Assembly: GCA_000349905.1 (NCBI GenBank)
Contig: KB722736.1
Location: 2,059,428-2,123,427 of the forward strand
From: Volvariella volvacea V23
Lineage: Eukaryota; Basidiomycota; Agaricomycetes; Agaricales; Pluteaceae
DNA: 64,000 bases
Direction of reading: 5' to 3'
Shown here: positions 35,143-48,228 of the stretch, piece by piece
Layout of the letters: the number at the start of each line of letters is the position of its first letter
Position numbering within the stretch: the first letter of the stretch is position 1
Program-made: the position numbers and the translations under genes
The notes under the pieces: model-generated
The model's input: only the letters and a program-made list of their open reading frames with translations
What the model was told of the DNA's origin: nothing
Databases searched by the model: none

Positions 35143-38100
35143 TTGCTGTGGAAAGGACGAGGACTGGTGAGAGAGAGCTGGTCAATTGTCAAGGGCACAA
35201 GCAGAACGAGACTTCTTGTGGGCGGACTGGACAGTTGATACTCTCTGAAACTCGACCAAAGGAATTGATAAAGCTCCCGGATCCTAAAGGAGCGTAGGGC
35301 GTTGAGCGGTAGTAAGTCGTAAGGGTTGTCGTAAAGTGATCAGATAGTTGGTGATGGAAGGAGGCTGACAGAGGCAAAGAAGAAAAAACAGAAAGGAGAA
35401 AAGGCCTGACGACGATAGGATGGCAGACGCACAGCAAAGGCGTGCCTTTTGTGTAGAACCCAAAGGAGAGAAGAAAAGGGAAAGAGGCTGGACTAGGCAG
35501 ACGGTGGGGACTGGGGACTGTCGGTTGGAGGTGTGGGCTTGGGTTCGAGTACCTGAAGAACGCTAGAGACACACGACGACCACGACGACAGATGGGGGAG
35601 CAACAGACCACGACCTTGCTATGTTGAACTTTCGACTCGCTTCCTCGATTGGGCGCTCGGGTGGGGGAAAGAGGACAGGATGAACGGAGTGCGTCCCCTC
35701 TTCAGTCGTTTTAAGGCTGAGTTGTCTGGTGGTGAAAAGCCGGAGGAGCAAAACAACAGAAACCTGGCAACTCGAATCGACTGTAGAGGGTCGATCCGTC
35801 TGCTGGAGGATGGATGAGGAAGGGAAGAAAAAAGAAAGGCCAAGTTATAATTCCAACCCCCGAGCAGGAATTACATAATTGATAACCCTCCTAGCCAAGT
35901 GTTGATCAGCACGTTTTTTGACAAAACCCTGAGGCTAAGTCCCCTTTTGTGTGCCCTTGCCCCTCCCTCTACTGCCACCACACATGTGTTTTGCCACCCT
36001 CTCCTCCGGATCCAAGCGCGACATCTCCTTTATTCACCCTCCTTTTCCTTCCCATTGGCGCACCCAGTCACCTATCTGATCCACCGTTGTCATCCTCCTC
36101 GTTTCTATTTCCATCCTTATCCATCCATCGATTCTATATCTTCTTCCGTCATCAATTCAAGGGGCTAACTGCCACCCCCTTGAGTCCTTTCTCAGAACAG
36201 AATTCTTAGCCATCCCGCTTCCGAGCGACTGCATCATGCATTGCTTGACTCAGGCTTGTCTGCCTTCCCGATATATTCCCCCGCAGGTTGCTCAACCATT
36301 ACATGTATCCTGCCACCACTATTCCACCCTAATCCATTTTAGTCGCGCCCACCGCTTCATTGTGTATCCATGCTCCGAGATAAAATGCTGCGATGGACAG
36401 GAGAGCACAGACCCATTCCCGCCTATATATTGTTCAGATTAAAGACTGCTATTCAGAGCCACAGCATACCAAGACCCCTTCTGATTGTCCGCAAAATCCC
36501 GTCCTGTCGTAAGAACACAGGAGAAGCATTCCTGCTCAAATGAACGTGAGTACATCATGTACGCGAAGCGGCTTGATGGCGGGATACGTTCGTCAACACG
36601 GGGTAAGGGTGGAAGGCACTCGGACAGTTAGTAATCTACACGTATTGCCAGCTACCCCGCCGCGGTAGATGCTATACCAACCGTGGTGACGAAGCCTATT
36701 TGTCCGAATTGGCTTGGTGATTTCTTTGATCCATCCTGGCTTAGTCTTGATCTTACGATTCTATTCTTACGTCAGGAATATTGATGGGCCACGAGTCCCA
36801 CCGGGCCCAATCCCGTCATATCTCCCCTTCGACGATATTCTCCAATTAGGTATCAGGGCTAGAGCAGGTGCTTATAATCACTCTCTTCGTGCAGCAATTG
36901 TCTCCACCACCATGAGTCTGACACAATAACTATGCTGGTTTTCCTTCCAGCTAGCCAACTTTGATGTTTCCACGGAATCAAGCTTCCCATGGAATCTAGG
37001 AGTTTGCACTGCAATTCCCCACACTCCGACAATGCCGGTTCCATTCAAACACCATGGCGCCCCGTAGTGACAGCCTTGATAAGTCACTACAACCCAAATA
37101 CGGATCAATACCTTCCTACGCCCTCAACCTGACATTTTTAGCACCAGAAACTGGGTATCTAAGAATGGAATTCTACTGCGGGTATTTTTCACCTTGACTA
37201 TGACGGCTCGACAGATCCACGCTGTCACCCAGTACCCCAACGCATGCCAATCACTTGACGTTGTGCAGAGCTACCCGAGCACAAGCTCGGGTGTATTAGG
37301 CAAAATGGTTAGATGGCACTTTTGGTGACTACACCATTGGGCTTGCACAAGCTGTTCAAGCTGTTCCACAAGCTGCTGCTGGTGACGTTCAAACCTTCAG
37401 GATGGCCGAGGGTTGGGCTCGTAATGACTTCTTTCCATTTTTGGAAGTGACGCATTTTAACGGCCACCTTTCCAGGTCTCCGATGACCCTCAGAGGCTGA
37501 TGACACTGGAATCTAGATGGTGGGTGATTGAACTTGACTCAACGCACGCCTCATGTCGCACTGGGGGTCATATGAAAAACTTGGAGGAGTACTATCCCCA
37601 CTTGAAAACGCCAGCGCCCCGATACCTGCGCGCAACGCCCATCGCCACAATTCTTGACTGCGTCCCGTCCCTGCTGCGAGTGTACTCTGCGTGCAGGCAT
37701 TACGCGCAGGACGATACAAATGGGCATTTTCAGCAGGTGATAAATGGGTCAATGAAGAAGAACTTCATCCAGAGCCACGGAATTCCCTCGATCGGAGTAA
37801 TGTCCGTCCCTAACAGGCGCCACAACCCTTGGTCATATGCTGCTCATGACGCTATGTCCACTTCTTTTTCTCTTCCACTTCCAGTAGGTTATCGCCTCTC
37901 GGTCCTTTCAAATCGCCCTTTATTATATATTCTTGAATCCTCCGGCAATCAGTCGTAGTAGAAGGACTACCAGGATGCAGGTAACCTAATTATTTATGTA
38001 TCGTACCTGATGATCGCAGAATGCAATTATAGATGTCATTATCGTATCTTGCAAGCAGTAAATCAAGGGTTCTTCGACCCTCATGTGGCTACAGCCTATA

Positions 38101-38849
38101 ACCTTCCTACTCTGTAGGTACTCCTGATGGAACGCAGAAAAAAGTTGGGGCGGTGGCATTTGGGCCAAGGGCTATACACGATATAGCTAGTCCATTGCTT
38201 CACGTTACCTCTACTGTTCTCTTTTAGAACAAACCGAGGAAGTATCCAGACCGGAGCCGAAGCCGAAAGTTCTGAATCATGCATGGAAGTCCGCATGGGG
38301 GCTCATTTTGGGAGGCTCATATGACACACAAGACGTACTGGACTGGGCCTTAGCCCATGCCTAGCTGATCTAGCTGTGATGTTGATATAGATAAGCGTTT
38401 TGAGACAACTCACGGACCTTGTCTGATTGCTATGGTTTGCCAAAATGCTACCATCTACGACGGCATCATGCCTGAGACGGCAATGGTCTGAGTGCGATGT
38501 CATGATAAGATAGAACAATATATTGATGGAATAGACGATGCTCTATCTATGTGATCCGTTATCAAGGTTGAAGATGGCGAACTTCGTGTCTGGGGTCAAA
38601 AGGTTAAATCACTGCTTTCAAGGCTGCGGATGCATTCTGCGTCCGTCATCGTCAATGTTTATATCGAAGGCTGCTGCCAAACAGGCTGCCCAAATCTGGG
38701 GCGTGCGTCACCTTCCCCCCTTTGGAATATCGACCGCGAGGTCAATAAGGAGGATTCAATTCTCCAGCGTCCTCCGACTGGCTAAGCGCGTTCCTGCGGG
38801 TATTCAATAGAACACGCCACAAACTGCGTCCATATCAGGAAACGACCGG
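35143..38849. other. gene-poor divergent region
   Basis: 3.7 kb between two divergent genes. The first 1 kb has long pyrimidine tracts on either strand, as expected for promoters and 5' UTRs. No open frame here shows splice-linked continuation or a known domain, including the 153-codon frame at 37,500-37,958. I see no clear transposon ends or RNA gene. Confidence 0.4.
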
Positions 38850-41800
38850 ATGGCACTATCACAACTCCCCTTCATTGGTTCCAACTCCTCCGCCAGTGCT
38901 GGGATTTCGGAATCCGAGTCTGCCCAAGGCACTCCAGCGAACATGATTACCAGTAATAGTCAGGCTGGGCTTGATTCCATTACCTTGGGCCAGTTAAAGG
39001 CTATTGTCAACTCCGGGCAGAAGCCGAAGGTATGTGCAATCAGTATCACTTGCATTCTATCCCGTCGTCCTTGATCACCTTCCAAATCCGTACCCCGTCT
39101 CCTTTCTTTCCTCTTACTCTATTGCCATGTTAATCTTCCGGATTGCCAGCAATCATGGTTTGACTTCCAATATGATGATGAGGACACGATGTTGAACGAG
39201 ATTGAGGAGTTCTACTCGTATGTGGAGATGCCTCAGGTGGCGGAGAATGTCAAGGCATTCGAAGGATCTTATGCAACTGGTACATACCGTCCCTGGTTCT
39301 GATCATAAAGTCGCTCATGACGTGTTTCTGTAAAGAGGAATGGACCAAAAGCACGTTAGCCCAGAGGAAAGCCTACGTCGAGTTGGTATTGGAATGCCTG
39401 GAGCACAGGGACGCAGAAATCAGATTTACGAATGCGCGTCGATTGTTTTATATTCTTCAAGGTGCGCTCGTTTGGTATGCATCGTCCGTAACAAGGCTTA
39501 CCAGTTGGCTTGGCTAGGCACGTTCGCGGAGACAGGTTCACCGGAGCATCAGCTGCACTGGATTATTGAAAACTGCAAAGTAGTGCGGGCAGCGAATGGG
39601 GTTAGCAGGATTGTCGAAGCGACAAAAATTGCAACATCGAAGCACGACCTCTTATGGTGAGCTGGGTCCTTGGTGTCACCAGACTGGTTGCTGATTGGAA
39701 TCGGCTCAGTGGGCTGTCAGATCAGGACGTTCAAAGACTTGGAATTACTCCAGAAGAAAAGGCGGACTTTGTTGAGGAGGTCCTGACAGAGTTGTCCGTC
39801 TATCTTGGGATGCTGTATCATCTAATCGAGGTGTTCAAATCGCATGATGACTTTGCGGAGGAGCTTAGTGAGTTATACTGCACCCGCTACTTCCGTTTTT
39901 GACGCCTTAGCCTCTCTAGTGAGCCTTGAACCACCACTTCCCGTTTACTTATTCAATGTCGTATCTGGTCTACGAGATAAGAGTGCAAAGGGTTACCCCA
40001 TCAAGAAGGTTGGGACTAAGTCTGAATGCGCGTTTCGCTTCTTATCCATCAGTACAGCTCCTTTTACTTCTTTGGAAGACACTTCTAGCGGTTTGGGGAG
40101 GCGTCAAGGATCACGCCCGGGTCAAGAAGCTTGCTCGAGAACTTGCTGGCCTGCCTATAAGTGACGATCGTGCGCGGATTTTATTCCCTTTTCTGGTTCT
40201 CTGACTGACAGCAAACTCAGCTAACAGAATCAAGTCCACTCCACTCGATATCGAGACATTCCGGCAAGAGACATCAGTAAAATATCCGACATTTACACCC
40301 CCTCAACAACCTATCCCTACAGCACCCAATCCTCCCATCAAGTCTCCACCTCTTTTTTCCTTGAAGCTTTCTCAAGCGTACAACCCAATTCCAATTAGAC
40401 ATCACTACCACCATGATGATTTGGATCTCAGCCCTCCACAACCACCACAAGGGCATCCAGGTTATCCCCCTCCCCAAAACCCCAATATGCAGTATCGGCA
40501 AAATCCTCAACCCGCGACACCTGCTCCATCACCTCCGCCGTCCCCGAAGCCCAAGAAGCTGCAATATCAGACGGACCAGACTCGCCCGTTTTTGTTTCCA
40601 TTCTCCTCGCGTAATGCTTTTGGAAAGGATGCAAAATACGTGCCATTTGCTATTGATGAGGCAGATCGATTGTACTCGAGGCACATGTACATCAGCTTGT
40701 CTTTGGCGCAGATGTGGAGAACAAGAGAGGATTGCATGACGGCTGAGAGTGGATTGGATCACATGCCAGGGAGTGAGCCTGGCTTTGAATCGTCGACGGC
40801 CAAAGAAGTAACCAAGCTTGCTGGGAAGGAGGGTGAGGATCCGGAGACAGTCGAGTTGCTGCCCGACATGGCAGTTTTGAACCAGAAGCTTGAAGAAGCT
40901 GAGAGGATTCTGAAAGATTCAACACAGTCTGGTTTAGAGAAGCGGAAGGCGAGACAGAGAAGAGAGGATCTGATGAGGTTGAAGAGAGTAGAGCAAATAT
41001 ATGTTGGTCGTTCCCTTCAACCTGATAGGCATTATCCAAACTAACACTATCTGAACAGAGCTCAGTGCTACCCGTTCTGTCAGGATGGGTACAGGTTCTT
41101 CTAAAGCTTCTACTTGCAACAATCAACCCAAGCCAAAACCAGGCTCTGCAGTCGCAGCCATCTAATTCCTCTAATTTTCCAGCTATGTCCCGTGAGCAAC
41201 CATGACTCAAGTTTTCAGCATGTTTTATCTCACAACTTTTGACAGCTGCTCAGGATCAGCCGCCACAACCGCCTCCAACCCTGGAAGATATCGATGTTAC
41301 TCGCCATCGTGAAATAACAACAAAGGCTGTTTCAGCTATCCTTCTATTGGTATTGAAGTGGTTCAAAGTATCCCGTGAGTCTGTTGCGAGGTTAATCTGT
41401 TGTAGTAGGGAATTAATCGTGGATTAGATGTCATGAAATTCCATCACCTAGGGCAACACCTGTTGGACACGAATTGTCTATTATTGATTTTGAAGATGTT
41501 TGGTCTACAAGAGGTCACACAGACAGTCGTGTCGAAAGCCGACTCTCTGGAAAACAAGTGAGTACCACCCGCAAATCCTTTCGCCCGGGCATGCTTAAGT
41601 GGTACAACTGTCATAGCTTTTTCCGCTATTGCCTAGTTAATCATTCTAAGAACCCGCAACCTATGCGCCCCGAAGACAACATGCCTAGGCCATCCCGACA
41701 CACGATGATCAAAAGGACACTTTTACCTAACGGAGAGATACACCAGGAGGAAATCGAGCAGATAACCGAGTACTCATGGCGCAATTTCTTTTCCACTATT

Positions 41801-43245
41801 AATTTTGCAAAGATCATGCAAAAGCTATCCAAGGGACGATCCCACAGGATATGGATGATGGTGCAGTATAAGAGTTCGGTAAGTTTAACCCATAGATCAT
41901 CGCCGATCGTGTAGGGGCGTACCACTTGATTGCCTGCCAGAGATAATTTCCGTGCCTCGCTCTTGCTTTATCTTGATCATGTACTCACACGTTAGTGATT
42001 TTTAGGCCGTGTTGAAGCGAGTTTTACGTGTTATGCACCCTATGCTACAGCTCCATATATTGAAATTGATCAAGAGCCAGGTCCCGTTCTGTGGGCGCAA
42101 ATGGCGGCAAGGTAGTTTGATTACCTTTGCATCGCACATATATTCACATTATATTCATTTAAGCAAACATGAAGGTCATCACGGCTATCTATCTGAATTG
42201 CAGGCCCGATCTGCGTGATGAATGGCTAACCGGGACGGAGGTTGAAGACGCTACAGATGCACAGGTGAGGACTATTGCACTATCCTAGCTTGCATATACG
42301 TGACCACGATACAGGCTCAAGAGCAAGCCTTACGACATCTCGTTAAATTCTGTGGGTGAACCTAGTCTTGGCTTCCATCATTAATTAACCGAGGACCCTC
42401 AGACAACACCAAGCGATACGGAGCAACAGCGGTGGCCATTCCAATCCATAGGCGTTCGGGTAGTGTTTCGCAGCAAATGGATGGGCTTCACCCAGGTCCT
42501 GAATTGGCGAGCTTAATCAGGCCAGCAGGAACTCCCAGTGTCCAAGATTCGGATGTCTTCCCACCAGCACGCTCTCATGGTTCTGATTCGTCTATCTTCC
42601 TTCCGTATACTACAGAGGATATTGCCTTCGAGGAAGAGTATGAGGAGTACTTGAAAGATATGGGATGGGATGATCCGCATGCAGACCCATCAGTCATAAG
42701 TGGGCTCCATTGGGATGGTACATCCTCTTCGAAGAACAGCAACTTTGGGTCTTCGGGATCATCAGAACTAGGAGGAGTGAGCAGCAAGCCATCTGGTACC
42801 TCAGCGTGGTCACGACTTCCCCAGTACGCCGCGGAAATGGCTGATGAAATCAGCGACAGCGAGAGTATTGTATCTATAGGGGAGCTTGGTGATGAATCCC
42901 GACTGAATGCTGGCCAAGATGATGACTTTGTTGACGAGAATTTGAATAACTGGGAGGCATGTTTTACTATTCTTTATCAGGCGAAACAGAAAACGAAACT
43001 GATATTTTCCATTGTAGCATCTGAGTCCCAAGACAATGGCTGCGTTGCCAAAATCACCTGTGGGCGGCCGAAGGTCAAGCACTGGAGGTGGTTTGAGGCC
43101 CATCATACCATTTGCACTGGACAACAACAGTGCTATTGATTTAGATGCTGATGAGGGACCAGAGCCTGGCCCCATGCCCCGCGAACAATCGGCGCCGTTC
43201 AATTCAGGTGCCGGGGTAGATGAAGTGGAGTATGCCTACGGGTGA
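38850..43245 (+). CDS. FAR11: STRIPAK complex subunit FAR11/STRIP (N1221-like)
   Basis: Scaffold of the striatin-interacting phosphatase and kinase complex, which in fungi controls cell fusion, septation and sexual development. I splice 17 exons into 1,128 residues: 38850-39029, 39150-39279, 39336-39461, 39518-39656, 39710-39867, 39920-40008, 40058-40160, 40221-41002, 41059-41191, 41246-41374, 41428-41557, 41617-41878, 42006-42111, 42164-42264, 42315-42351, 42403-42956, 43018-43245. N1221-like motifs: QSWFDFQYDDEDTMLNEI, ELSVYLGMLYHLIEVFK, KSTPLDIETFRQETSVKYP; C-terminal motifs KFHHLGQHLLDTN and ITAIYLNCRPDLRDEW. Intron 16 (42957-43017) is GC-AG (donor GCATGT). A perfect GTGAGT at the end of the last exon could add an exon ending at 43,300 and change only the last residue(s). 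Confidence 0.92.
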
Positions 43246-43733
43246 GTCTTGTTGCACATTTATCTATGAGGATATGTGCTTATACATTGACAGTATCTGA
43301 ATGTTATATCTTTCTGAGTGTTTCTTGGTTTGGGATTCGGGTTTATCATAGGTGGATGCTGACAGTTTCGTATTTTGGCATTTTCTTGAATAAAATTTAA
43401 CGATGAGCTTGTTGAGAGGCTTGAGGTGCTCAGCGTATATCATGCTACTTGATTTGTGCCGGTTGTATTAAATACACTGTGTCCGGCCCAATAGCGATGC
43501 TTGCATCGCGGGTCGTGCACCGCTGGTTGTTGCGTACCTTTCGGGTCCTACATGTGCAGAGTCTGGCACTTAACCCGCAAAAACGTGAATGCACCAACCC
43601 CTCTTGAAATTTGGTAGTAATGGTTGGGATATTCCATAGCTCATGCACGTCCGGATACTTGGACTTCCAACAATACTAGAAAATGGTTATAATAAAGCAA
43701 CTACTACTGAACATAAGCTGAGAGGATTGATCA
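43246..43733. other. convergent intergenic region (FAR11 / DUF6533 gene)
   Basis: T-rich 3' flank; may contain a tiny alternative last exon of FAR11 (43,294-43,300). No other gene seen. Confidence 0.45.
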
Positions 43734-45407
43734 CTAGACTACGCTTTCTTCATCCGTTGGAAGGGCCTTGTTAGGCATTGTGAGGGCATCGCCCCTTCTT
43801 TTGGCGCAGTCTACCAGGGGTATATCCTCTGTTTTCGGCGCATTTACTTGAGAAAGCCCTAATGTCATGCGCCGAGTCGTAATAAAGATGGCCGAGACTT
43901 CGCTCTCTGATGGCTCTGACGGTGGGAGCCAGTATACCTCGCGAAGGTTAAGGATCAGCCGGGTGCCCATGACAGTTGTAGTAACTATAGATGACATCTG
44001 GGGGGCTTTGAACCAGTACTCCTGCGGCAATTGTTAGGAATGTTAGATGATTTAATAGCTCAAGACTCACTGGCAAAACCGACCAAGCCACCAATGCTGC
44101 AATATAAGACGTTGTTGTGCTAGAAATAAGCGAGTTAGCGCTTGGACAGAGAAAAGTGACAAGATAACGAACGAAATAAAGTAGAGGCCACTATCAACTA
44201 GCAATGTCTCCCATACTCGGTTCTTAGTCGTGTCGCCAACAGCACGCATACTCTTTAAGTGCCTTACGCACACCCAAAGAAGCAGACCAAACAGTGTGGT
44301 ATCAAATACAATGATTGGGATCCAGTAGAAATGTAGAGCCCGGGATTTCCCCATCAAGAAGCAGAGGCCTGTGGTGTGTTCATAGGTGACTGTGGCGAGT
44401 TAATAAGTATGACGTCGAGGAAGGTAAAAAAAAAATTGATGACCTTGAAAATCCTTGTAGGACGTGGATAGGATGACGAGAAGCACAACAACTTCAGCAA
44501 CGTAGAAGGATAGAATGATGCGCGAAACGATACGACGTCCTTTCCAAAATGCACGAGTGCGAAAAAGCATGACAGCTTTTTGAAATCAGTCGAGTTGACT
44601 CACCAATGCAACAAAAACGACATACACTGCATGGAGAAGATGACCAATGTACTTAAACTGAGCAGAGCAAATTCCAAAGCGCGACCTTGACTCAAATGAG
44701 AAGTGTTACTCTACAATCAAAAAGTACAGTCCCTACAACTTGCGGGGGATGAGCCCAAGCTACTGGGAGACGAGTAAATTGTACCTACAACTTTGGGACC
44801 GTGAGTTTCGGTAGATGGTGGATGGGTGACAACTTACACTATCTGATGCATTAAGCTCGATATTAGATACTTGAAATAATGTCAGGCTATGAATGGTGAC
44901 AGTTGGAGACTAGCCCACCACTAAGTACAATGCTGGTGATGCTGTAAGTCAATGGTCGATTGTCATCATGAGGACGAGCCTACATAGAAACGCCAACTCC
45001 CAAATAGCGATTCTACCACCCTCTCTCTCGTGAGAACGTAATCACGACCTCCGGCGTGAAGACTTACCCAAAGAAATAAAAGTTTGGCAGGAGAAAAGGT
45101 ACGTTCCTGGATTAGGTTGTCACCAAGTTGAAAGACTAGAAATTATGGCGCGCTAGTCGGAGGCTTACCCAAACTAAATGAACCTAAAATACGACAATCA
45201 ATGAGGTGGTTGACTACCTGCGTTTTGGAACTAACCTCTTGGTCAAAAGTAATGCCTAGGGGGAGATAAGTCAACGAAAACATTGTGATAATCAACCTAC
45301 AATGATCATAAAAAAGAATGACAAAAGGAACGACTGTCATGATGTTCATGTAATTCTAAACTGCATCCATGGCCAAGAAGACTCACTTTGGCAGATTCTA
45401 GTAACAT
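43734..45407 (-). CDS. DUF6533-type multi-pass membrane protein, microexon-rich; centre unresolved
   Basis: Integral membrane protein of an Agaricomycete family with an N-terminal DUF6533 motif and about seven helices; function unknown. Exons I can support: 45355-45301, 45255-45236, 45183-45169, 45106-45068, 45012-44984, 44941-44922, 44869-44838 (building VILFYDHCITFDQEVHLVW and FLWNRYLGVGVS), then 44575-44444, 44389-44173, 44119-44071 and 44021-43734 (MLFRTRAFWKG..., ending after the family motif GTRLILNLRE). The first exon 45407-45387 is tentative because its intron would be only 31 nt. Between 44,838 and 44,575 I could not find a chain in one phase; either a splice site was missed or the copy is damaged. 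Confidence 0.6.
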
Positions 45408-46863
45408 GGGCGATGAAAAGAGTAGGGGTAGCCATAGCCACTACATCCTCCATAAGTTGAAAGCCAAACGAGCTGGTGTTGGCGGTCAGAAAGAAGGAGT
45501 AAAAATAAGCGCTCCACCCAGATATGCATTAGCCAGCGGCGAACAAAAATGGCCCTGTTTACGCCAATTGCAACCGCTAGCGCTCCGTAGAGACAACCCA
45601 AACAAGTGGGACGGAGGTACACAAGATGTAATCGGGTTACGGTTGTATGCTTCTTGATTTTGAACCTGGAATCGGCAAAAAGAGTGCTTTGCGTGCTCCG
45701 TAAAATAAAGGGGCGCGACCCACCGATCGGCGGTGTTGAGTCGCTAGGCCTTCGGTATAAAAAATGGAGCGGCTGCATCACACTAGTAGTACTTTCTGTG
45801 GTGGCTCAGGTCAGCTTTGCACACTGTCAACCACTAGATTTGCTTGGCTTTCCATTCTAGTGGCGTAGACCAACAAGTCCCTCAACCAGGCATAGGGAGA
45901 CACTTAGATGGAACCTCGACACCAACTGCACAATCTGGTCTAAATGAGATCGTGGGAATATAAAGGGACGAGGACCTATCTAGAACCCGAGATCAACAAA
46001 AGAGGGCCAAGCGGGTCGTGCTACACCCAATAATAGAGTCTCAAAGACCATACTCAATCATATAGGGGTGCCCTGTGAGTCTGGCCACCCACTCACTGTT
46101 GGTGTCGAAGGAAGCCAGACGCCTGGAATCAACTCATTGAAGGCCACCATGGGACATTACTGACCCAAAATTTGTATTGTCCGAGCAGTATGGAGATACA
46201 TTCGAGTTATACCAGTTCTGGTATAAGATATATCGAAAACCGGCGATAGTGTCAGGGGGTGCTGCAAAGCCGATTTGTGCTGGGTGCAACGAAGAGCAGG
46301 GATTGACACCTATATCGGATGTGAAAGCGCCTGGTGAATTATCAAAGTGCCAAAAGTCTTGCCAGGCCGAATTCACAGAGCCAATCGGAGCGAAATTTCT
46401 CCACTCGGATACGGGGTGATGACCCATCGATATGTGAGCACCTGCAGGAGATCCCAGGGTGCTAACTGATGAATCCGATGCCCAGCATGAGCCGGACAGG
46501 AGACGAGGTGGACAGCGAATTTTTGTTTGTATGTATGGGCTTGCTTTGCACTGTGTTTTATCGTGTCTTCCACAATTTGGACGCTGTCGGGGTATGTTGA
46601 ACTCAGTGGCTGCAGACACACTAACAACCAACACCACAACCTACCCGACATCGCAGCCTCGACGACGAGCAACACCTTGAATCTTCAAGAGACGACGATG
46701 AACACTCGTAGAACGTGGAGATTTGGGAGGTCCGTGCGCAATTCCCACGTCCGTGACATAAGCCGGTTGAATCGTGGCCCAGCTGCTTCCCCCTCAACCA
46801 CCATCCCTCCTTCCTCTGCCAGTACTACACTCGCAGTTCTCGTAATCTTACACCGTAAACGCA
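45408..46863. other. divergent intergenic region (DUF6533 gene / forkhead gene)
   Basis: Promoters of two outward genes. A 167-codon minus-strand frame at 46,134-46,637 has a hydrophobic start and several Cys and Trp, but no recognised domain. Not called as a gene. Confidence 0.35.
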
Positions 46864-48228
46864 ATGGCGCAACAACAACCTCCGGGTATGCCACCCATGA
46901 TGTCTGACCAGCAACAGGACTTGTCTGGTAACTCGTATTATCCCCAAGAGAATGATCTGACAGGAGGATTGCCTATCAACCTTGACTCCCTGAGGGATGG
47001 CCCCCCAGGAAGCAAGCCATTTTATCCCTATTCAACGCTTATTCGGTATGTGTGCTTGATCGTTGTCGTTAAATCTTCGCATCCGCTTTGTGTCCCGCCG
47101 GTATCGCTAATAATCACACCAGCTATGCCATTAAAGGGTCACCAAATGGAAAATTACTACTTGAGGATATCTACTATGCTATCGAGTCAAGGGTAAGGTG
47201 CCTTTATTCAATCAGCGTTACCTTTATCTGATACACCGCTTGAATCCAGTTTCCTTACTTCAGAACTGCACCTAGCGGCTGGAAAGTGAGTACACCATCA
47301 GTGCTGCCAATCCAAAGCATATTATACGGTCAATTTGGCGCATTGAAGGTCGCGACGCGATCGCGCTGTTGTCGCTTGACTGTCCCTGTTTGTCATGAAG
47401 CTTGTGATCCATCAATACGCACCCGACAGATATTGACGAGTACCATTTTAGAATTCTGTTCGCCACAATTTATCATTGAACCCATGTTTCGAGAAGGTCC
47501 CCCGTCCGCTCACAGATCGTGGGAAGGGTTCGTACTGGACCGTCAATGAGAATGTGGATCCCCGCACCGGTGTTCATCGCGTCAGGAAGAAGAAGACCAA
47601 GCAGCCTAAACAAGGGCGCAACTCTGAGGAGGTGGAAGATTTTCGTCCTGAAGGGAACTTCGACGACCCTCATGCACAATATGTTCCTCCCCCAATGCAT
47701 CCGGAAGACGCAGGACCTAGCCGGCAGCAGCCCCAGCCCCCTCCTGTTCAAGCAGTCCCACAAGCAGTGCAGTACCCGCCTCCGTTCCCACCCCCGTGAG
47801 TGTGGCGTGACTTGCAGCCGCCTAACAGCTAACGAGCTCGTCCTAGTTTTGATCCCAATTTCCCGATGATGGCTAGTATGAGATTCCCTCCGCCGATGCC
47901 AATGCCAATTTCACCAGAAGAAGGATTTGAGACGGACGAATATGGAAACGTAGACTGGCGCTTGGCGTGGCACAAGGAGCTTGGACATTTGCAACAGGTC
48001 ACAGCTGATCAGGAGAAGGCTGGTGTAGACCCTGAATGGTATAGGATGATGCTCTTCCGTGTGCGGGCTGCCTTGATGCCTCCCCCACCCATGAATCCGG
48101 AGGTTATGCACGGTATTCCCCCACCACATCTCGCACCACCCCCACCCACTATGGATGGCGTACCTCAGCAAGTACCACAACTCCCGCAGGTCCCCCAGCA
48201 GCCCCAACAGCAGCCCCAGCCCCAGTAG
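46864..48228 (+). CDS. forkhead (winged-helix) transcription factor
   Basis: DNA-binding nuclear regulator. Exons 46864-47045, 47123-47192, 47250-47285, 47452-47795 and 47847-48228 give 337 residues. The forkhead domain occupies about residues 50-135: [35 protein letters not shown], the recognition helix [18 protein letters not shown] and the wing [10 protein letters not shown] basic KKKTK stretch after the domain may be a nuclear signal. The remainder is rich in Pro, Gln and Met. One exon is only 36 nt; the 166-nt intron splitting the recognition region is the longest in the gene. Target genes cannot be inferred; fungal forkheads act in the cell cycle or development. Confidence 0.93.

Noticed and set aside
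37500..37958. 153-codon plus-strand frame upstream of FAR11
   Set aside because: No recognised motif, no splice continuation, and codon use unlike neighbouring genes.
38060..38090. AGGGT-loop-ACCCT hairpin resembling a tRNA T-arm
   Set aside because: Loop is not TTCRANY, and no anticodon or acceptor stem fits around it.
43995..44030. GGTTCAAAGCC on the minus strand, similar to a Pol III B box
   Set aside because: It lies in the EYWFKAP coding exon and no A box or cloverleaf is present.
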